Below, one piece after another: positions 42,315 through 51,546 of a stretch of DNA of 64,000 nt. A program made the position numbers and the translations under genes. Location of the stretch: the NCBI GenBank assembly GCA_934462715.1, contig CAKSIJ010000002.1, positions 62,001-126,000 of the forward strand. Direction: 5' to 3'. The DNA is from an uncultured Clostridia bacterium (GTDB lineage Bacteria; Bacillota; Clostridia; UBA1381). The notes beneath the pieces were generated by a model. The model was not told where the DNA came from. It made no database searches and was given only the letters and a program-made list of their open reading frames with translations. Each line of letters opens with the position of its first letter. Position 1 is the first letter of the stretch.

Positions 42315-43505
42315 ATGAATAAGTCGGTTTACATGGATAATAATGCGACAACCTACATGAAAAAAGAAGTTCTTGACGCCATGCTTCCGTATTACACTGA
42401 GCATTTCGGAAATGCCTCTTCAAAATTTTATCAAATAGGCAGGGACGCCGAAGCGGCTGTTCTGAAATTCAGAGAATCCGTTGCAAATGCAATAGGCGCA
42501 AAGACCAACGAAATATACTTTACAGGCTCGGGCTGCGAAGCGGATAACTGGGCGATCAAGGGTATTGCCGACGCGTACAAATCCAAAGGCAATCATATTA
42601 TAACAAGCTCGATAGAGCATCATGCCATTCTCGGCTCGTGCGAATTTCTTGAAAAGCACGGCTATGAGGTAACATATCTTCCGGTAGACGAAAACGGTCT
42701 TGTAAATCCCGATGACGTTGAAAAGGCAATTACGGACAAAACAATTCTTATCTCCGTAATGACCGCAAACAACGAAATAGGTTCAATTCAGCCGATTTCG
42801 GAAATATCGAAAATCGCAAAAAAACATAAAATAGTTTTCCATACAGACGCTGTGCAGGCTATCGGGCACATGAAAATCGACGTTAACGAGCTTGGCGTTG
42901 ATATGCTTTCGATTTCCGGTCATAAGTTCCACGGTCCTAAGGGAATTGGCGTACTTTATATGAAAAACGGAATCAGAATATCAAATCTGATTCACGGCGG
43001 CGGTCAGGAAAGAGGAAAAAGAGCCGCAACCGAAAACGTTGCCGGAATGGCGGGAATTGCTAAGGCTATGGAAATAGCAGTAAGGGATCTTGACAAGAAC
43101 GTTGCCGAAATGAAAGAAAAGCGCAATAGACTTATCAAGGGTATCGAAGAAAAAATTCCTTATTGCAGATTGAACGGTCCGAGAGATGAAAGACGTCTTT
43201 GCAATAACGTTAATTTTTCTTTCAAGTATATTGAGGGAGAATCTATTTTGATGCTGCTTGATATGAAAGGCATAGCCGCTTCAAGCGGAAGCGCCTGCGC
43301 TTCGGGTTCTCTTGACCCGTCACATGTTCTGCTTGCAATCGGTCTGCCGCACGAAATCGCTCACGGCTCGCTGAGATTAAGCGTCGGAGATGATACAACG
43401 GACGAAGATGTTGATTATGTACTTGAAGTTCTTCCGCCGATAATCGAAAGACTCAGAATGATGTCGCCCCTTTATGAAGAAGTGCTTCATGCAGATAAAA
43501 AATAA
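42315..43505 (+). CDS. nifS: Cysteine desulfurase (NifS/IscS type)
   Basis: The frame is open from 42237, but AGGGAG lies before the ATG at 42315 (MNKSVYMDNNATTYMKKEV), which also fits the family N-terminus. The protein then has 396 residues. It takes sulfur from cysteine with PLP and delivers it to the scaffold encoded next. The PLP Lys is in SISGHKFHGPKGIGVLY, the cofactor His in HTDAVQAIGH, and the sulfur-carrying Cys is in GSACASGSLDPSHVL. It is followed by iscU after 24 nt. The operon has a strong promoter and a terminator at 43991-44039. Confidence 0.96.
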   Translation: MNKSVYMDNNATTYMKKEVLDAMLPYYTEHFGNASSKFYQIGRDAEAAVLKFRESVANAIGAKTNEIYFTGSGCEADNWAIKGIADAYKSKGNHIITSSIEHHAILGSCEFLEKHGYEVTYLPVDENGLVNPDDVEKAITDKTILISVMTANNEIGSIQPISEISKIAKKHKIVFHTDAVQAIGHMKIDVNELGVDMLSISGHKFHGPKGIGVLYMKNGIRISNLIHGGGQERGKRAATENVAGMAGIAKAMEIAVRDLDKNVAEMKEKRNRLIKGIEEKIPYCRLNGPRDERRLCNNVNFSFKYIEGESILMLLDMKGIAASSGSACASGSLDPSHVLLAIGLPHEIAHGSLRLSVGDDTTDEDVDYVLEVLPPIIERLRMMSPLYEEVLHADKK

Positions 43506-43529
43506 ATATGCGAAAGGCAGGAGATATAT

Positions 43530-43970
43530 ATGTATAGCGAAAAAGTAATGGATCATTTTTCAAATCCGAGAAACGTTGGGGAAATCGAGGACGCTAACGC
43601 TGTAGGTCAGGTCGGCAACCCCAAATGCGGAGATATTATGAAAATATATATGGATATTGAAGATGATGTAATAAAAGACGTTAAATTCAAAACCTTCGGC
43701 TGCGGCGCAGCAATCGCCACAAGCTCAATGGCAACCGAAATGGTTAAGGGCAAAACGGTTAAAGAAGCTCTGGAGCTGACAAACAAGGCTGTTATGGAGG
43801 CTCTGGACGGACTTCCGCCCGAAAAGATTCACTGCTCCGTTTTGGCTGAAGAAGCAATACGCTCGGCAATAGAAGATTATTACAAGCGCACAGGCTCAAC
43901 CGAAACTATCGAGCATACCTGCACAGGCTGTTGTTCAAGCTGTCCGAAAGCGGAGAAAGAAGAAAAGTAA
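43530..43970 (+). CDS. iscU: Iron-sulfur cluster scaffold (IscU/NifU N-terminal type)
   Basis: The protein has 146 residues. The three cluster-binding Cys are present in GNPKCGDIMKIYMD, KTFGCGAAIATSS and KIHCSVLAEEAI, and the Asp that follows the first Cys is conserved. After the scaffold fold the protein has an added C-terminal tail TCTGCCSSCPKAEKEEK with a CxxCC-x-x-C arrangement, which standard IscU lacks. It follows nifS closely, with AGGAG before the ATG, so the pair forms a minimal Fe-S assembly system without HscA/HscB. The tail may bind metal or be redox-active; that is inference. Confidence 0.93.
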   Translation: MYSEKVMDHFSNPRNVGEIEDANAVGQVGNPKCGDIMKIYMDIEDDVIKDVKFKTFGCGAAIATSSMATEMVKGKTVKEALELTNKAVMEALDGLPPEKIHCSVLAEEAIRSAIEDYYKRTGSTETIEHTCTGCCSSCPKAEKEEK

Positions 43971-43990
43971 AAGTAAGCTCTATATGATAA

Positions 43991-44039
43991 AAAACGGCTG
44001 TTTCGCAATTTGAACTTCACAAAGCGAAACAGCCGTTTT
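43991..44039 (+). terminator. Bidirectional terminator between iscU and the fucU-like gene
   Basis: AAAACGGCTGTTTCGC and GCGAAACAGCCGTTTT form a perfect 16-bp stem with a 17-nt loop; both convergent genes end next to it. Confidence 0.88.
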
Positions 44040-44053
44040 ATTTATTCAGTTAA

Positions 44054-44476
44054 TTATACACAGCCCTTTTTCAAAATTACGTTTGCATACTTTGATTTCT
44101 CACTCGTGTAAACAACCGCATATGCCTTTTTAGCTCTTTCATAGAACGCAAATCTTTCCATATGCTCAATCTTTACTCCCGGCTCGTACTTATCGAGTAT
44201 TTTCTGATATTCGTCCCAGATTACCGGAACAAAATCGTCGCCCGGAACTACGTCCATGTAAGCAACCGGTTTTTCAACATACTGATCGAGCGGCAGAACG
44301 CTCAGAATTGCGTCAAGAACCTCGGGAACATTGTTTCCGTCAAGTCTTACAAGATTGTTTGCCATAGATGCCGCAGGGAAATTCCCATCGGAAATTACCA
44401 GCTCATCTCCATGCCCCATTTCCATTAAAACCTTTAGCAAATCAGGCGTTAATAAATTGTTGATTCCTTTTAACAT
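44054..44476 (-). CDS. fucU: RbsD/FucU family sugar mutarotase (fucose mutarotase-like)
   Basis: The protein has 140 residues, the family length. It begins MLKGINNLLTPDLLKVLMEM and has the catalytic His and Asp in GHGDELVISDGNFPA. The later AYMDVVPGD and the C-terminal AYAVVYTSEKSKYANVILKKG favour FucU over RbsD. It interconverts anomers of a sugar, probably L-fucose. GGAGG precedes the ATG. No fucose isomerase, kinase or transporter is found next to it, so it stands alone here. Fucose as the substrate is inferred from family similarity only. Confidence 0.85.
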   Translation of the reverse strand: MLKGINNLLTPDLLKVLMEMGHGDELVISDGNFPAASMANNLVRLDGNNVPEVLDAILSVLPLDQYVEKPVAYMDVVPGDDFVPVIWDEYQKILDKYEPGVKIEHMERFAFYERAKKAYAVVYTSEKSKYANVILKKGCV

Positions 44477-44560
44477 TGTTTTTCTCCTCCGTTTTGTTTG
44501 TTTTTGGCAGCGGCAAAAATTAATTCCGCACTTCTGCCTGTTTTATATATAAAGCTCCGA

Positions 44561-46141
44561 TTACCTAATCAGCGCCTTATTTTTAATATATGCTTCGGCA
44601 CACCTTATTCCGTCAAGAGCCGCCGACATTATTCCACCGGCATATCCGGCACCCTCTCCGCAAGGGTACAAGCCTTTAATGCTTCCCTCAAACGTTTCCT
44701 TATTTCTCACAATTCTGACAGGCGATGAGCTTCTCGTTTCGGGTGCGGTCATAACCGCCTGCATATCGCCGAATCCGGACAGCTTCTTAGCCATAAGCGG
44801 AATAGCTTCCGCAAGTGAATCCGCCGCAAAGCCTGGAAGTATATCACGGATATTGCAAAATGCCGTTCCGGGCTTGTATGTCGGCTGAACATGACCGAAT
44901 TTTTCAGAAATCCTGTTTTCAAGAAAATCGCCGACAAGCTGAACCGGGGCAGAATAATCTTCTCCGGCAGCCGTATAGGCTCTTTGCTCAACCGCTCTTT
45001 GCAGCTTCATTCCTCCCAGTACGTCATCGCCCTCTATATCCTCCGGATTTACCGTCACAAGCACTGCGCTGTTTGCATTTTTACCGTTTCTCGAAAGCTC
45101 GCTCATGCCGTTTGTGACAACTCCGTTTTCCTCAGAAGCCGAAGCGACAACATACCCTCCGGGGCACATACAAAAAGTATATACACCTCTTCCCGACTTT
45201 GTTTTAACCGAAAGCTTGTAATCGGCAGGCGGAAGAAGCTTATAAAGCTCTCCGTACTGGCTTTTTCCTATATCGCTTTGCAGATGCTCGATCCGCACTC
45301 CGATCGAAAAAGTTTTCCTTTCCATTGTTATACCGAGAGAAGCAAGCATTTCAAAGGTATCTCTTGCACTGTGACCGATTGCAAGAATTATGCTGTCACA
45401 TTCAATCGTTTCGGTTTCGCCGTTTTTTGAAATCACCGCACCGCATATTTCCCCGTTTTCGGATTTTATATTTTCAAGCTTTGTTTCAAACAGAACTCTG
45501 CCGCCCATTGATATTATTTTCTCGCGTATGCTTTTAACCGTACCGCACAGTCTGTCCGTTCCTATGTGTGGCTTCGACTGATACAGTATTTCCTCCGGCG
45601 CACCGTATTTTACAAGCTGCTTTCTGATATATTCCAGCCGTTTATCATTGACTCCCGTTGTCAGCTTGCCGTCTGAAAACGTACCCGCTCCGCCCTCGCC
45701 GAACTGCACGTTGGTTAACGGCGAAAATTTTCCGTTTTCCCAAAATTCTCTCACCGCTTTTATGCGCTTGTCAACCTCGCATCCGCGCTCAATAAGTATC
45801 GGCTTGATACCACATTCGCATAAATACAAAGCGGCAAATAAACCGGCAGGCCCGGCACCGACAATCACCGGAACAGCTTTCGGCTTTGTACATTTCGGAA
45901 TTTCGATGTCATATTCCGTGTATTCGCCATAGCCGAATTTTGATTTATAGTATTCTTCATTCTTGAGCGTTACCGCAAGGGAAATTGAATAATGAATGTC
46001 ATTCTTCCGCCTTGCGTCTACCGATTCTTTGATTTTCTTAAATTCAATTATATCATCGGCGGAAATTCTGCATTTTTTTTCGATTGAATTTCTATCAATT
46101 TTTTCGTTTATTTCAAATCTTATGTTGCTGATTTTTAACAT
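44561..46141 (-). CDS. FAD-dependent dehydrogenase (COG2509-like flavoprotein)
   Basis: The frame opens at 46153; the ATG at 46141 (MLKISNIRFEINEK) is chosen because GGAG lies 6 nt before it. The protein then has 526 residues. The N-terminal 85 residues form a small alpha/beta domain typical of this group. The FAD-binding motif PVIVGAGPAGLFAALYL starts near residue 90, and the C-terminus has the second flavin motif LYPCGEGAGYAGGIMSAALD. Members of this family are uncharacterised oxidoreductases. Another, unrelated flavoprotein gene precedes it, separated by a repeat array that carries stop and leader sequences. Confidence 0.88.
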   Translation of the reverse strand: MLKISNIRFEINEKIDRNSIEKKCRISADDIIEFKKIKESVDARRKNDIHYSISLAVTLKNEEYYKSKFGYGEYTEYDIEIPKCTKPKAVPVIVGAGPAGLFAALYLCECGIKPILIERGCEVDKRIKAVREFWENGKFSPLTNVQFGEGGAGTFSDGKLTTGVNDKRLEYIRKQLVKYGAPEEILYQSKPHIGTDRLCGTVKSIREKIISMGGRVLFETKLENIKSENGEICGAVISKNGETETIECDSIILAIGHSARDTFEMLASLGITMERKTFSIGVRIEHLQSDIGKSQYGELYKLLPPADYKLSVKTKSGRGVYTFCMCPGGYVVASASEENGVVTNGMSELSRNGKNANSAVLVTVNPEDIEGDDVLGGMKLQRAVEQRAYTAAGEDYSAPVQLVGDFLENRISEKFGHVQPTYKPGTAFCNIRDILPGFAADSLAEAIPLMAKKLSGFGDMQAVMTAPETRSSSPVRIVRNKETFEGSIKGLYPCGEGAGYAGGIMSAALDGIRCAEAYIKNKALIR

Positions 46142-46162
46142 TATAATCTCCATTCTGCTTTA

Positions 46163-46378
46163 ACAAAATGTGCAGCGCTGGGAAAAGAAGCAAGCAGGTT
46201 GCGTTTATTCCGAGCGCAGTCATATGTTTATACTTCAAGCTCGGAATAAGCGTGAGTTGCGCAGCTTTTCCCTCTACCAAGCAGGAAAAAGAAGCAAGCA
46301 GATTGCGTTTATTCCGAGCGCAGTCGTATGTTTATACTTCAAGCTCGGAATAAGCGTGAGTTGCGCAGCTTATTTTTC
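46163..46378. repeat. Tandem ~104-bp structured repeat array (family B), two copies
   Basis: The marker TACTTCAAGC starts at 46231 and 46335, a period of 104. Each unit has a strong stem TTATTCCGAGC / GCTCGGAATAA that encloses an inner hairpin of the type GTAT-GTTT-ATAC. The core GCAGTCRTATGTTTATACTTC aligns with the array at 6660-6960, but the stem sequence differs while pairing is kept. The array fills the gap between two minus-strand flavoprotein genes and supplies the last codons and stop of the upstream one. Confidence 0.85.
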
Positions 46379-47564
46379 CTGCCATGTATCCTGAAGTCCA
46401 TGCCCACTGTAGATTATATCCTCCGCAATCGCCGTCAATATCAAGTATTTCGCCCGTTATAAAAACGCCTTTGCAAAGCTTCGATTCAAGCGTTCGGGGA
46501 TTAACCTCAGAGGTGACAATTCCGCCGGCGGTAACCTGTGCATTATTCCATGACATTGTACCGGTAACTTTCAATTTAAAGCATTTCAATGAGTCTGCAA
46601 GACGGTTTATTTCTTCGTTAGTCAGCGTATCTGCCGATCGGGAATACGGAAGCACACCGGCATATTTCATTACGGTCATACCGAGTTTTTTATTTATCAT
46701 TCCGACAAAATAGTTTTCAAGGGTTCTTTCCCTTGAACATCTGTTTTTCAAAATCGGCAAAAGCTTGTCACGGCTCATTTCGGGGAGCAAATCTATTAAA
46801 AGCTCGCCGTCGCCGAATTCGGAGCATTGTCTTGAAATGTTAAACACGGCAGGACCGGAAACTCCGTAGTCGCAGAACAGAAGTTCTCCCATGCTTTCGG
46901 AGAGTATTTTTCCCTTTCGTGAATACCGAACCTTAGCGTCAAGCTTGATACCTTTTAAGGCTTTGACAAGCGTTGTTTCGGTTTTAACCTGAACAAGTGC
47001 GGGAAACAGCTTTGTAATGTGATGTCCGAGCTTTTTTGCAATTTCATATCCGCTGCCGTTAGAGCCGAGTGACGGAGAAGCCTTTCCACCGGCAGAGAGA
47101 ATCACCCTGTCGCAGGCTTGTTTTTTTCCGTCATAGGAAATGACCGTAAAGCCGTTGGCATTTTTCCCGATTTCACAGGCTTCAAAGCTTGTAACGACTT
47201 CAATGCCGAGCCTTTCCGCTTCAAATCTGAGAACGTCAAGCACCGCGGAAGCCTGCAAGCTATAGGGATATGCTTTCCCTCCGCTTTCGATTTTTGTCAA
47301 CATTCCGAGTTCTTCAAAAAACGCTTTTGTTTCCTTTACCCAGAAGTGTTTCTTTGCATAACCGATAAATTCCGAAGCGCCGCCGTGATAGTTGTCAATA
47401 TCTGCGTTAATGTTTGTATAGTTGCATCTTCCGTTGCCGGTTGCAAGTATTTTTCTCCCCACTCTGTCGCAGCGTTCAAGTATAACAACCTCCGCGCCCT
47501 CTCTTGCTGCGGAAATTGCCGCCGTAAGACCGGACGCACCGCCGCCGATTACCGCTATTTTCAA
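46332..47564 (-). CDS. HI0933-like (BaiN/RdsA-type) NAD(P)/FAD-dependent oxidoreductase
   Basis: The protein has about 410 residues. The start is a TTG; the one at 47564 has AAGGG 10 nt upstream, while 47573 is too close. The FAD motif IAVIGGGASGLTAAISAA opens the protein, followed by RKILATGNGRCNYTN, the signature of this family. The C-terminus has FITGEILDIDGDCGGYNLQW and AWTSGYMAGK. After that the final residues (ISCATHAYSELEV) are encoded by a unit of the dispersed repeat and the stop lies in its hairpin loop. Relatives are flavoproteins of uncertain role, some linked to reduction of bile acids or menaquinone-like substrates. Confidence 0.9.
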   Translation of the reverse strand: MKIAVIGGGASGLTAAISAAREGAEVVILERCDRVGRKILATGNGRCNYTNINADIDNYHGGASEFIGYAKKHFWVKETKAFFEELGMLTKIESGGKAYPYSLQASAVLDVLRFEAERLGIEVVTSFEACEIGKNANGFTVISYDGKKQACDRVILSAGGKASPSLGSNGSGYEIAKKLGHHITKLFPALVQVKTETTLVKALKGIKLDAKVRYSRKGKILSESMGELLFCDYGVSGPAVFNISRQCSEFGDGELLIDLLPEMSRDKLLPILKNRCSRERTLENYFVGMINKKLGMTVMKYAGVLPYSRSADTLTNEEINRLADSLKCFKLKVTGTMSWNNAQVTAGGIVTSEVNPRTLESKLCKGVFITGEILDIDGDCGGYNLQWAWTSGYMAGKISCATHAYSELEV

Positions 47565-47613
47565 CAGCTTCAAACCCTTTCGTTTAATAGTTTTCTCAAT
47601 TGTTCAGCGCTTA

Positions 47614-47675
47614 AAAACAGGGACTGCGCAGAGCGAAAAAACAATTTTTTCACACTCCGCACAAAGTCCCTGTAT
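47614..47675 (-). terminator. Terminator of the SLH-domain gene
   Basis: CAGGGACT / AGTCCCTG closes a long stem with an inner AAAAAA/TTTTTT pairing and is followed by TTTTT on the minus strand, 21 nt past the stop. Confidence 0.75.
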
Positions 47676-47692
47676 TTATATTTTATATCCGA

Positions 47693-49501
47693 TTATTGTT
47701 CTATGATAATAAGAGTTGCATTGTATGCGCCGTTCTGCATAGAACCTCTTATAGATACCTTTGTTCCCTCTTTCAGATCACGCATTGATTTTGATGAACC
47801 GCTTGAGGTTATTATTGTGGTTGAACCGTCCTTGCAGAAAATTGTTTCTCCGTTAACCTTAATAAATCCCTTTGAGGTGTTGACTACTTCAACCTCGCCC
47901 GTTACAGCGTCGGCAGTCGGGGCAGACTTTGTGGTAACGATTGTAAGTACAGCACCGCTTTCGGTTGTAACTCTTACGGTATCTCCGACTCTCAGATCAT
48001 AGAGTGTACCCTCTTTGCCGTCAACCGTAATCTTCACATTGGAAACAACGTCAAAGCTTACGATTTCGCCGTTGATTTTTGCTTTGAGAACCGGGTTTGA
48101 GGATATAACCACCTCTGAAATCGTGCCCTCATAAAGCTTTTGGTTTGACATAGCCTTTATCTTTACAACCTTGCCGTATTCAAGCTCAAGATCTATTTTG
48201 TCGCCCTTGTATATCTTAGACAGATCCGAGCTGTCGTTGTTCTTATAAACCTTAACGCTGTCGGACAGTTCAAACTTCATACCGTCATATTCCTTGTCAT
48301 CATGAGAAATAACAAGATACATATCGTTGTCTATTCCGATTTCCTTAACTACTGCGCTGTTTATGTATGAATCCTTTTTAATCTGTTCAAGACGAATTAC
48401 CTTATCGCTTGCCACGTCATACTCAACATAGCTGTTAAGCGGCATATTTCTGATTGCCTCGATTCTTCCGCTTTCGCTGATAAGGGTTGCCTTTGAGGAA
48501 AGCGTATATTCCTTTTCCTTGCCCGTGCTGTCCTCTTTAATTGTGATTACCGTATATCCGTTCTCCGTAACCGCGCCCTGATATATTCCCTTATCGGTCT
48601 TGTCCAGCTGTTTATCGTGCATATCAATAAACACAAGCTCATTGTTTATATAAGTGAGCATCGCTTCCGAGAACGGCTGGAATTTGCTTTCGCTTGACAA
48701 ATCAAGTCCGTTAAAGAATTTTGTGTAATCGGTATATCCGACAGGAATTTCTTCGTCCTCGTTGTCAACTATGGTTATGTTATTGTTAACCGTGTCTATT
48801 TCGGTAACAAGAACTGTTTCGATATAAAGATTCATTTTATCAACCACTCTTGAAAGCATCACCGCAATCTGGCTTCTTAAAACGCTGTTTTCCGGCTCAA
48901 AGCTTCCGTCGTCCATACCATTCATTATTCCGTTATTGCTTACATAGAACACATACTGGCTGTATTCCGGTGAAATAAGCCTTGCGTCGGTATATTCAAG
49001 GTCTGTAAGTATTTCCTGTTTTGCGATTTCATCCGCACACATTGCCTTTGTTATAATAGCGGCAGCCTCCTGACGAGGCATCGGCTTTGAATATTTTCCG
49101 TTTGATAAAAATGTTTTAATATCGTCTCCGGACAAAACTCTTCTCGCAAGCATAAACGCAACCTCGTCCTGACCGAAAGTTATTCCCGAGCTTTTTATAA
49201 CGCTGTCGTAATCCTTCCTTGCCTGAGCAACAAAATCGGCATTTTCGTCCTTATTTGCTCCCATAGCTCTCGCAAAAAGAAGTATTGTTTCAAGTCTTGT
49301 AACCTTGTTGTCCGGTTTGTATGTATTGTCCTCATAGCCGTTGATATAGCCCTGTTCTGCCATATCGACTATATAATCTCTCGCCCACGAATACTTTGCC
49401 GCTGAAATATCTGTAAATGCAACCGTATTTTTTGCAAATGCCCCGGTGCCTCCGCTTGCCGTAATTGCGGCAGCCGTTAAAACGCTCAGTATTTTTTTCA
49501 T
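47693..49501 (-). CDS. SLH-domain cell-surface protein with a beta-rich C-terminal half
   Basis: The ATG at 49501 (MKKILSVLTAAAITAS) is chosen over an upstream TTG, giving 602 residues. A signal peptide ends near GAFAKN. Three SLH repeats cover about residues 30-220: FTDISAAKYSWARDYIVDMA with NTYKPDNKVTRLE, a central one with MPRQEAAAIITKAM, and a third ending FEPENSVLRSQIAVMLSRVV. The rest is a chain of beta-strand units such as LRVGDTVRVTTESGAVLTIV, predicted to fold as small barrels. It probably sits in the S-layer-like surface coat. The promoter is strong and a terminator follows. No enzyme motif was seen. Confidence 0.88.
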   Translation of the reverse strand: MKKILSVLTAAAITASGGTGAFAKNTVAFTDISAAKYSWARDYIVDMAEQGYINGYEDNTYKPDNKVTRLETILLFARAMGANKDENADFVAQARKDYDSVIKSSGITFGQDEVAFMLARRVLSGDDIKTFLSNGKYSKPMPRQEAAAIITKAMCADEIAKQEILTDLEYTDARLISPEYSQYVFYVSNNGIMNGMDDGSFEPENSVLRSQIAVMLSRVVDKMNLYIETVLVTEIDTVNNNITIVDNEDEEIPVGYTDYTKFFNGLDLSSESKFQPFSEAMLTYINNELVFIDMHDKQLDKTDKGIYQGAVTENGYTVITIKEDSTGKEKEYTLSSKATLISESGRIEAIRNMPLNSYVEYDVASDKVIRLEQIKKDSYINSAVVKEIGIDNDMYLVISHDDKEYDGMKFELSDSVKVYKNNDSSDLSKIYKGDKIDLELEYGKVVKIKAMSNQKLYEGTISEVVISSNPVLKAKINGEIVSFDVVSNVKITVDGKEGTLYDLRVGDTVRVTTESGAVLTIVTTKSAPTADAVTGEVEVVNTSKGFIKVNGETIFCKDGSTTIITSSGSSKSMRDLKEGTKVSIRGSMQNGAYNATLIIIEQ

Positions 49502-49656
49502 TATCAACCATTCCTTTCTTGTCCGAAAATGTATAACCCGGTATAAACCGATTATAAACCACGCTTTTCTTGATTATATTTCTGCCGTACGCCGACGGCT
49601 TTATCTTTTGTTTGTCCGGTATATTGTTTCACTTATAGCTACAATATACTACACAT

Positions 49657-49685
49657 ACTATAACACATCGGAGCAAAATTATCAA
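49657..49685 (-). promoter_or_regulatory. Promoter of the SLH-domain gene
   Basis: On the minus strand TTGATA, a 17-bp spacer and TATAGT lie about 155 bp before the start codon. The leader of about 150 nt holds no obvious known riboswitch. Confidence 0.6.
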
Positions 49686-49799
49686 TACCATTTTGAAATT
49701 TGTATAATTTTTGTAATATAAATGCAACCTTCCTCAATATATTGTATAAAAATATACCGTCATTTTTTACATTTTCAGCATAAAACGAATTTTTATATA

Positions 49800-50190
49800 C
49801 AATTTTGAGCGAAAAAAAGCTATCCCGAAAAGTGTGCCCTCCCAGCAAAAATGGGCACAAAAAAGCTTCAAAAAACGAAATGAATCGCAGTATTTCGTTA
49901 ATTCACTAAAACCGACCGCATTTATTCCACGGTTTGCTTGACAAAGAGCCTCTGCCGGCATGATGTACCGGCGAAAGAACGAAGTAGCCCAAGGGCAATT
50001 CGCCCAGGCACAAGCCTATCATACCGGCTACTCATTGTCAAGCAACTTTCGCGGCATAAACGCTAAGTAGGTGTTCATACTCAACCGGCGAAAGCCAATT
50101 GAGTGCTGATTGTGGTCGCACAGAATTGTAATAAGCTTCAATGTAAGCAAATATATCAGCTTGCGCTTCAGACCTGGTTCTGTAGTGCTT
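49800..50190 (-). mobile_element. Remnant of an IS3-family insertion sequence (right end)
   Basis: This segment contains the last 50 codons of an IS3-type transposase and its 3' flank. The flank has a GCCGGTATGAT/ATCATGCCGGC stem and a TGTGCCC/GGGCACA hairpin at 49833-49859. The left part of the element is absent, and sequence of a histidine kinase gene begins abruptly at about 50190. The outer limit near 49800 is approximate. Confidence 0.65.
50038..50190 (-). pseudogene. IS3-family transposase (OrfB) C-terminal fragment
   Basis: The minus strand reads KHYRTRSEAQADIFAYIEAY, then YNSVRPQSALNWLSPVEYE and a stop at 50038-50040. This is the end of the IS150-type integrase domain: the catalytic-Glu helix region and the R-P/H-S-AL-x-x-SPVEYE signature. 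Only about 50 of roughly 270-290 residues remain. It cannot transpose. The break at about 50190 coincides with the start of kinase sequence on the other strand. Confidence 0.88.
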
Positions 50191-51468
50191 TATGATTATG
50201 TCTATGTTTTAAAAGGCAATTCACCCTCTTATTTCGATAAATTCTACGATAAGGTCTGGTATCAACACTATTTGCAGTCCGGCTGCTCCGATTATATATC
50301 GCTGATTGACAACAACGGCGACAAGCAGCTTACTTTCTGCTACAATCTCAACACCGTCGGTCAGGAACCGAAATCCGTTTTGCTGATACAGGTTTCCGCC
50401 GCCGATCTTGCAAACCGGTTTAATCTTATAAGCGATAATTACGAATCAATGAATTTAGTTTCCGGAATCGACAATTCGGTGCTTCTGGATTATGACAGTT
50501 TTTCGGGCAAAGGCTTTGAATACAGTGTTCAGCTTGAAAACTATCCGGCAACGCTTAATTATTCCCTTTCCTACGAGTCACTTAAAAACCGCCGTCCGTT
50601 CAGAGCGGCTACTTTGATTCTGTTTATCGCCGCCGCACTTATTCTGACGGTTTTGCTGTCCTTCCTTTTCTCAAAAAAGGAATACAGCAAAATTCTGTCG
50701 GTTGTTTCTCAGATAGAAGATCCGTATATCGGCAACGGCTCGGGCGCCAATAAAGTATATACTCTGATAAAGGGCGGAAACGATTCGGCTGTGCACGATT
50801 ACGAATCAAAGCTTTTGGAGAGGATCACAAACTTAAAAAAAGCGCAGCTGATCGCTTTGCAGACGCAGATAAATCCGCATTTTCTCTTCAACACACTGTA
50901 CATGATTTCCTCAACAATCATTGTCAACAACGATCAGGACACCGACGCGGTCAATATGATTTCAAAGCTTTCAGACATACTGCGTTATTCGCTCAAAACC
51001 GAAGAATACATTGTCACTCTTGACGAGGAGCTTAAAATTCTGCAATCGTATATTTCAATTCTGAGTACACGCCACGGCGATACCTTTGATGTTGAATGGT
51101 ATGTGACCGACGATATACTTCATGAAAGCACGCTGAAATCAATTATTCAGCCGTTGATCGAAAATTCGGTCGAGCATGGTATTCAGCTGGTGTATGATGA
51201 AAAGAGAGGTCTTATCAAGATAAGCATCTACAAGGAAAACAATATGCTCTATATCAGCGTGACCGACAACGGCGCAGGAATATCTCCGGAAAAAATCAAG
51301 AAATTAAACGAGCTTTTCAGCACGGACTATATTTTCAGAAACACACATATCGGGCTGAAAAACGTTATCAGCAGAATAAAAATACTTTTCGGCGATCAGG
51401 CAGGATATTCGATAGAATCCGATTCCGAGCAGACCCGTATAACCATATATCATCCGCTGATCAATTGA
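50190..51468 (+). pseudogene. YesM-type sensor histidine kinase, 5' end lost at an IS junction
   Basis: A frame runs from 50110, but its first 27 codons are the antisense of the transposase, so genuine kinase sequence starts near LYDYVYVLKGNSPSY. About 425 residues remain: part of the extracellular sensor, one membrane span (FRAATLILFIAAALILTVLL), the phospho-acceptor region LQTQINPHFLFNTLYMISS, the N box QPLIENSVEHG and G1 box VTDNGAGISPEK. The first membrane span, promoter and ribosome site are missing. No response regulator follows. It was probably a second sugar-sensing kinase, inactivated by an IS3 element and later deletion. Confidence 0.82.
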
Positions 51469-51546
51469 CAGTTTCAGTATTATAAAGCAACAGCGAAGCA
51501 TACGGAAAATCCATTGCTTCGCTGTATTTTTATTGATTTTATTCTA

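Noticed and set aside
46168..46394. Short plus-strand frames across the second repeat array
   Set aside because: Self-repeating translations in a structured repeat, no ribosome site.
50110..50190. N-terminal 27 codons of the plus-strand kinase frame
   Set aside because: They are antisense to a recognisable IS3 transposase C-terminus, so they are not kinase sequence.
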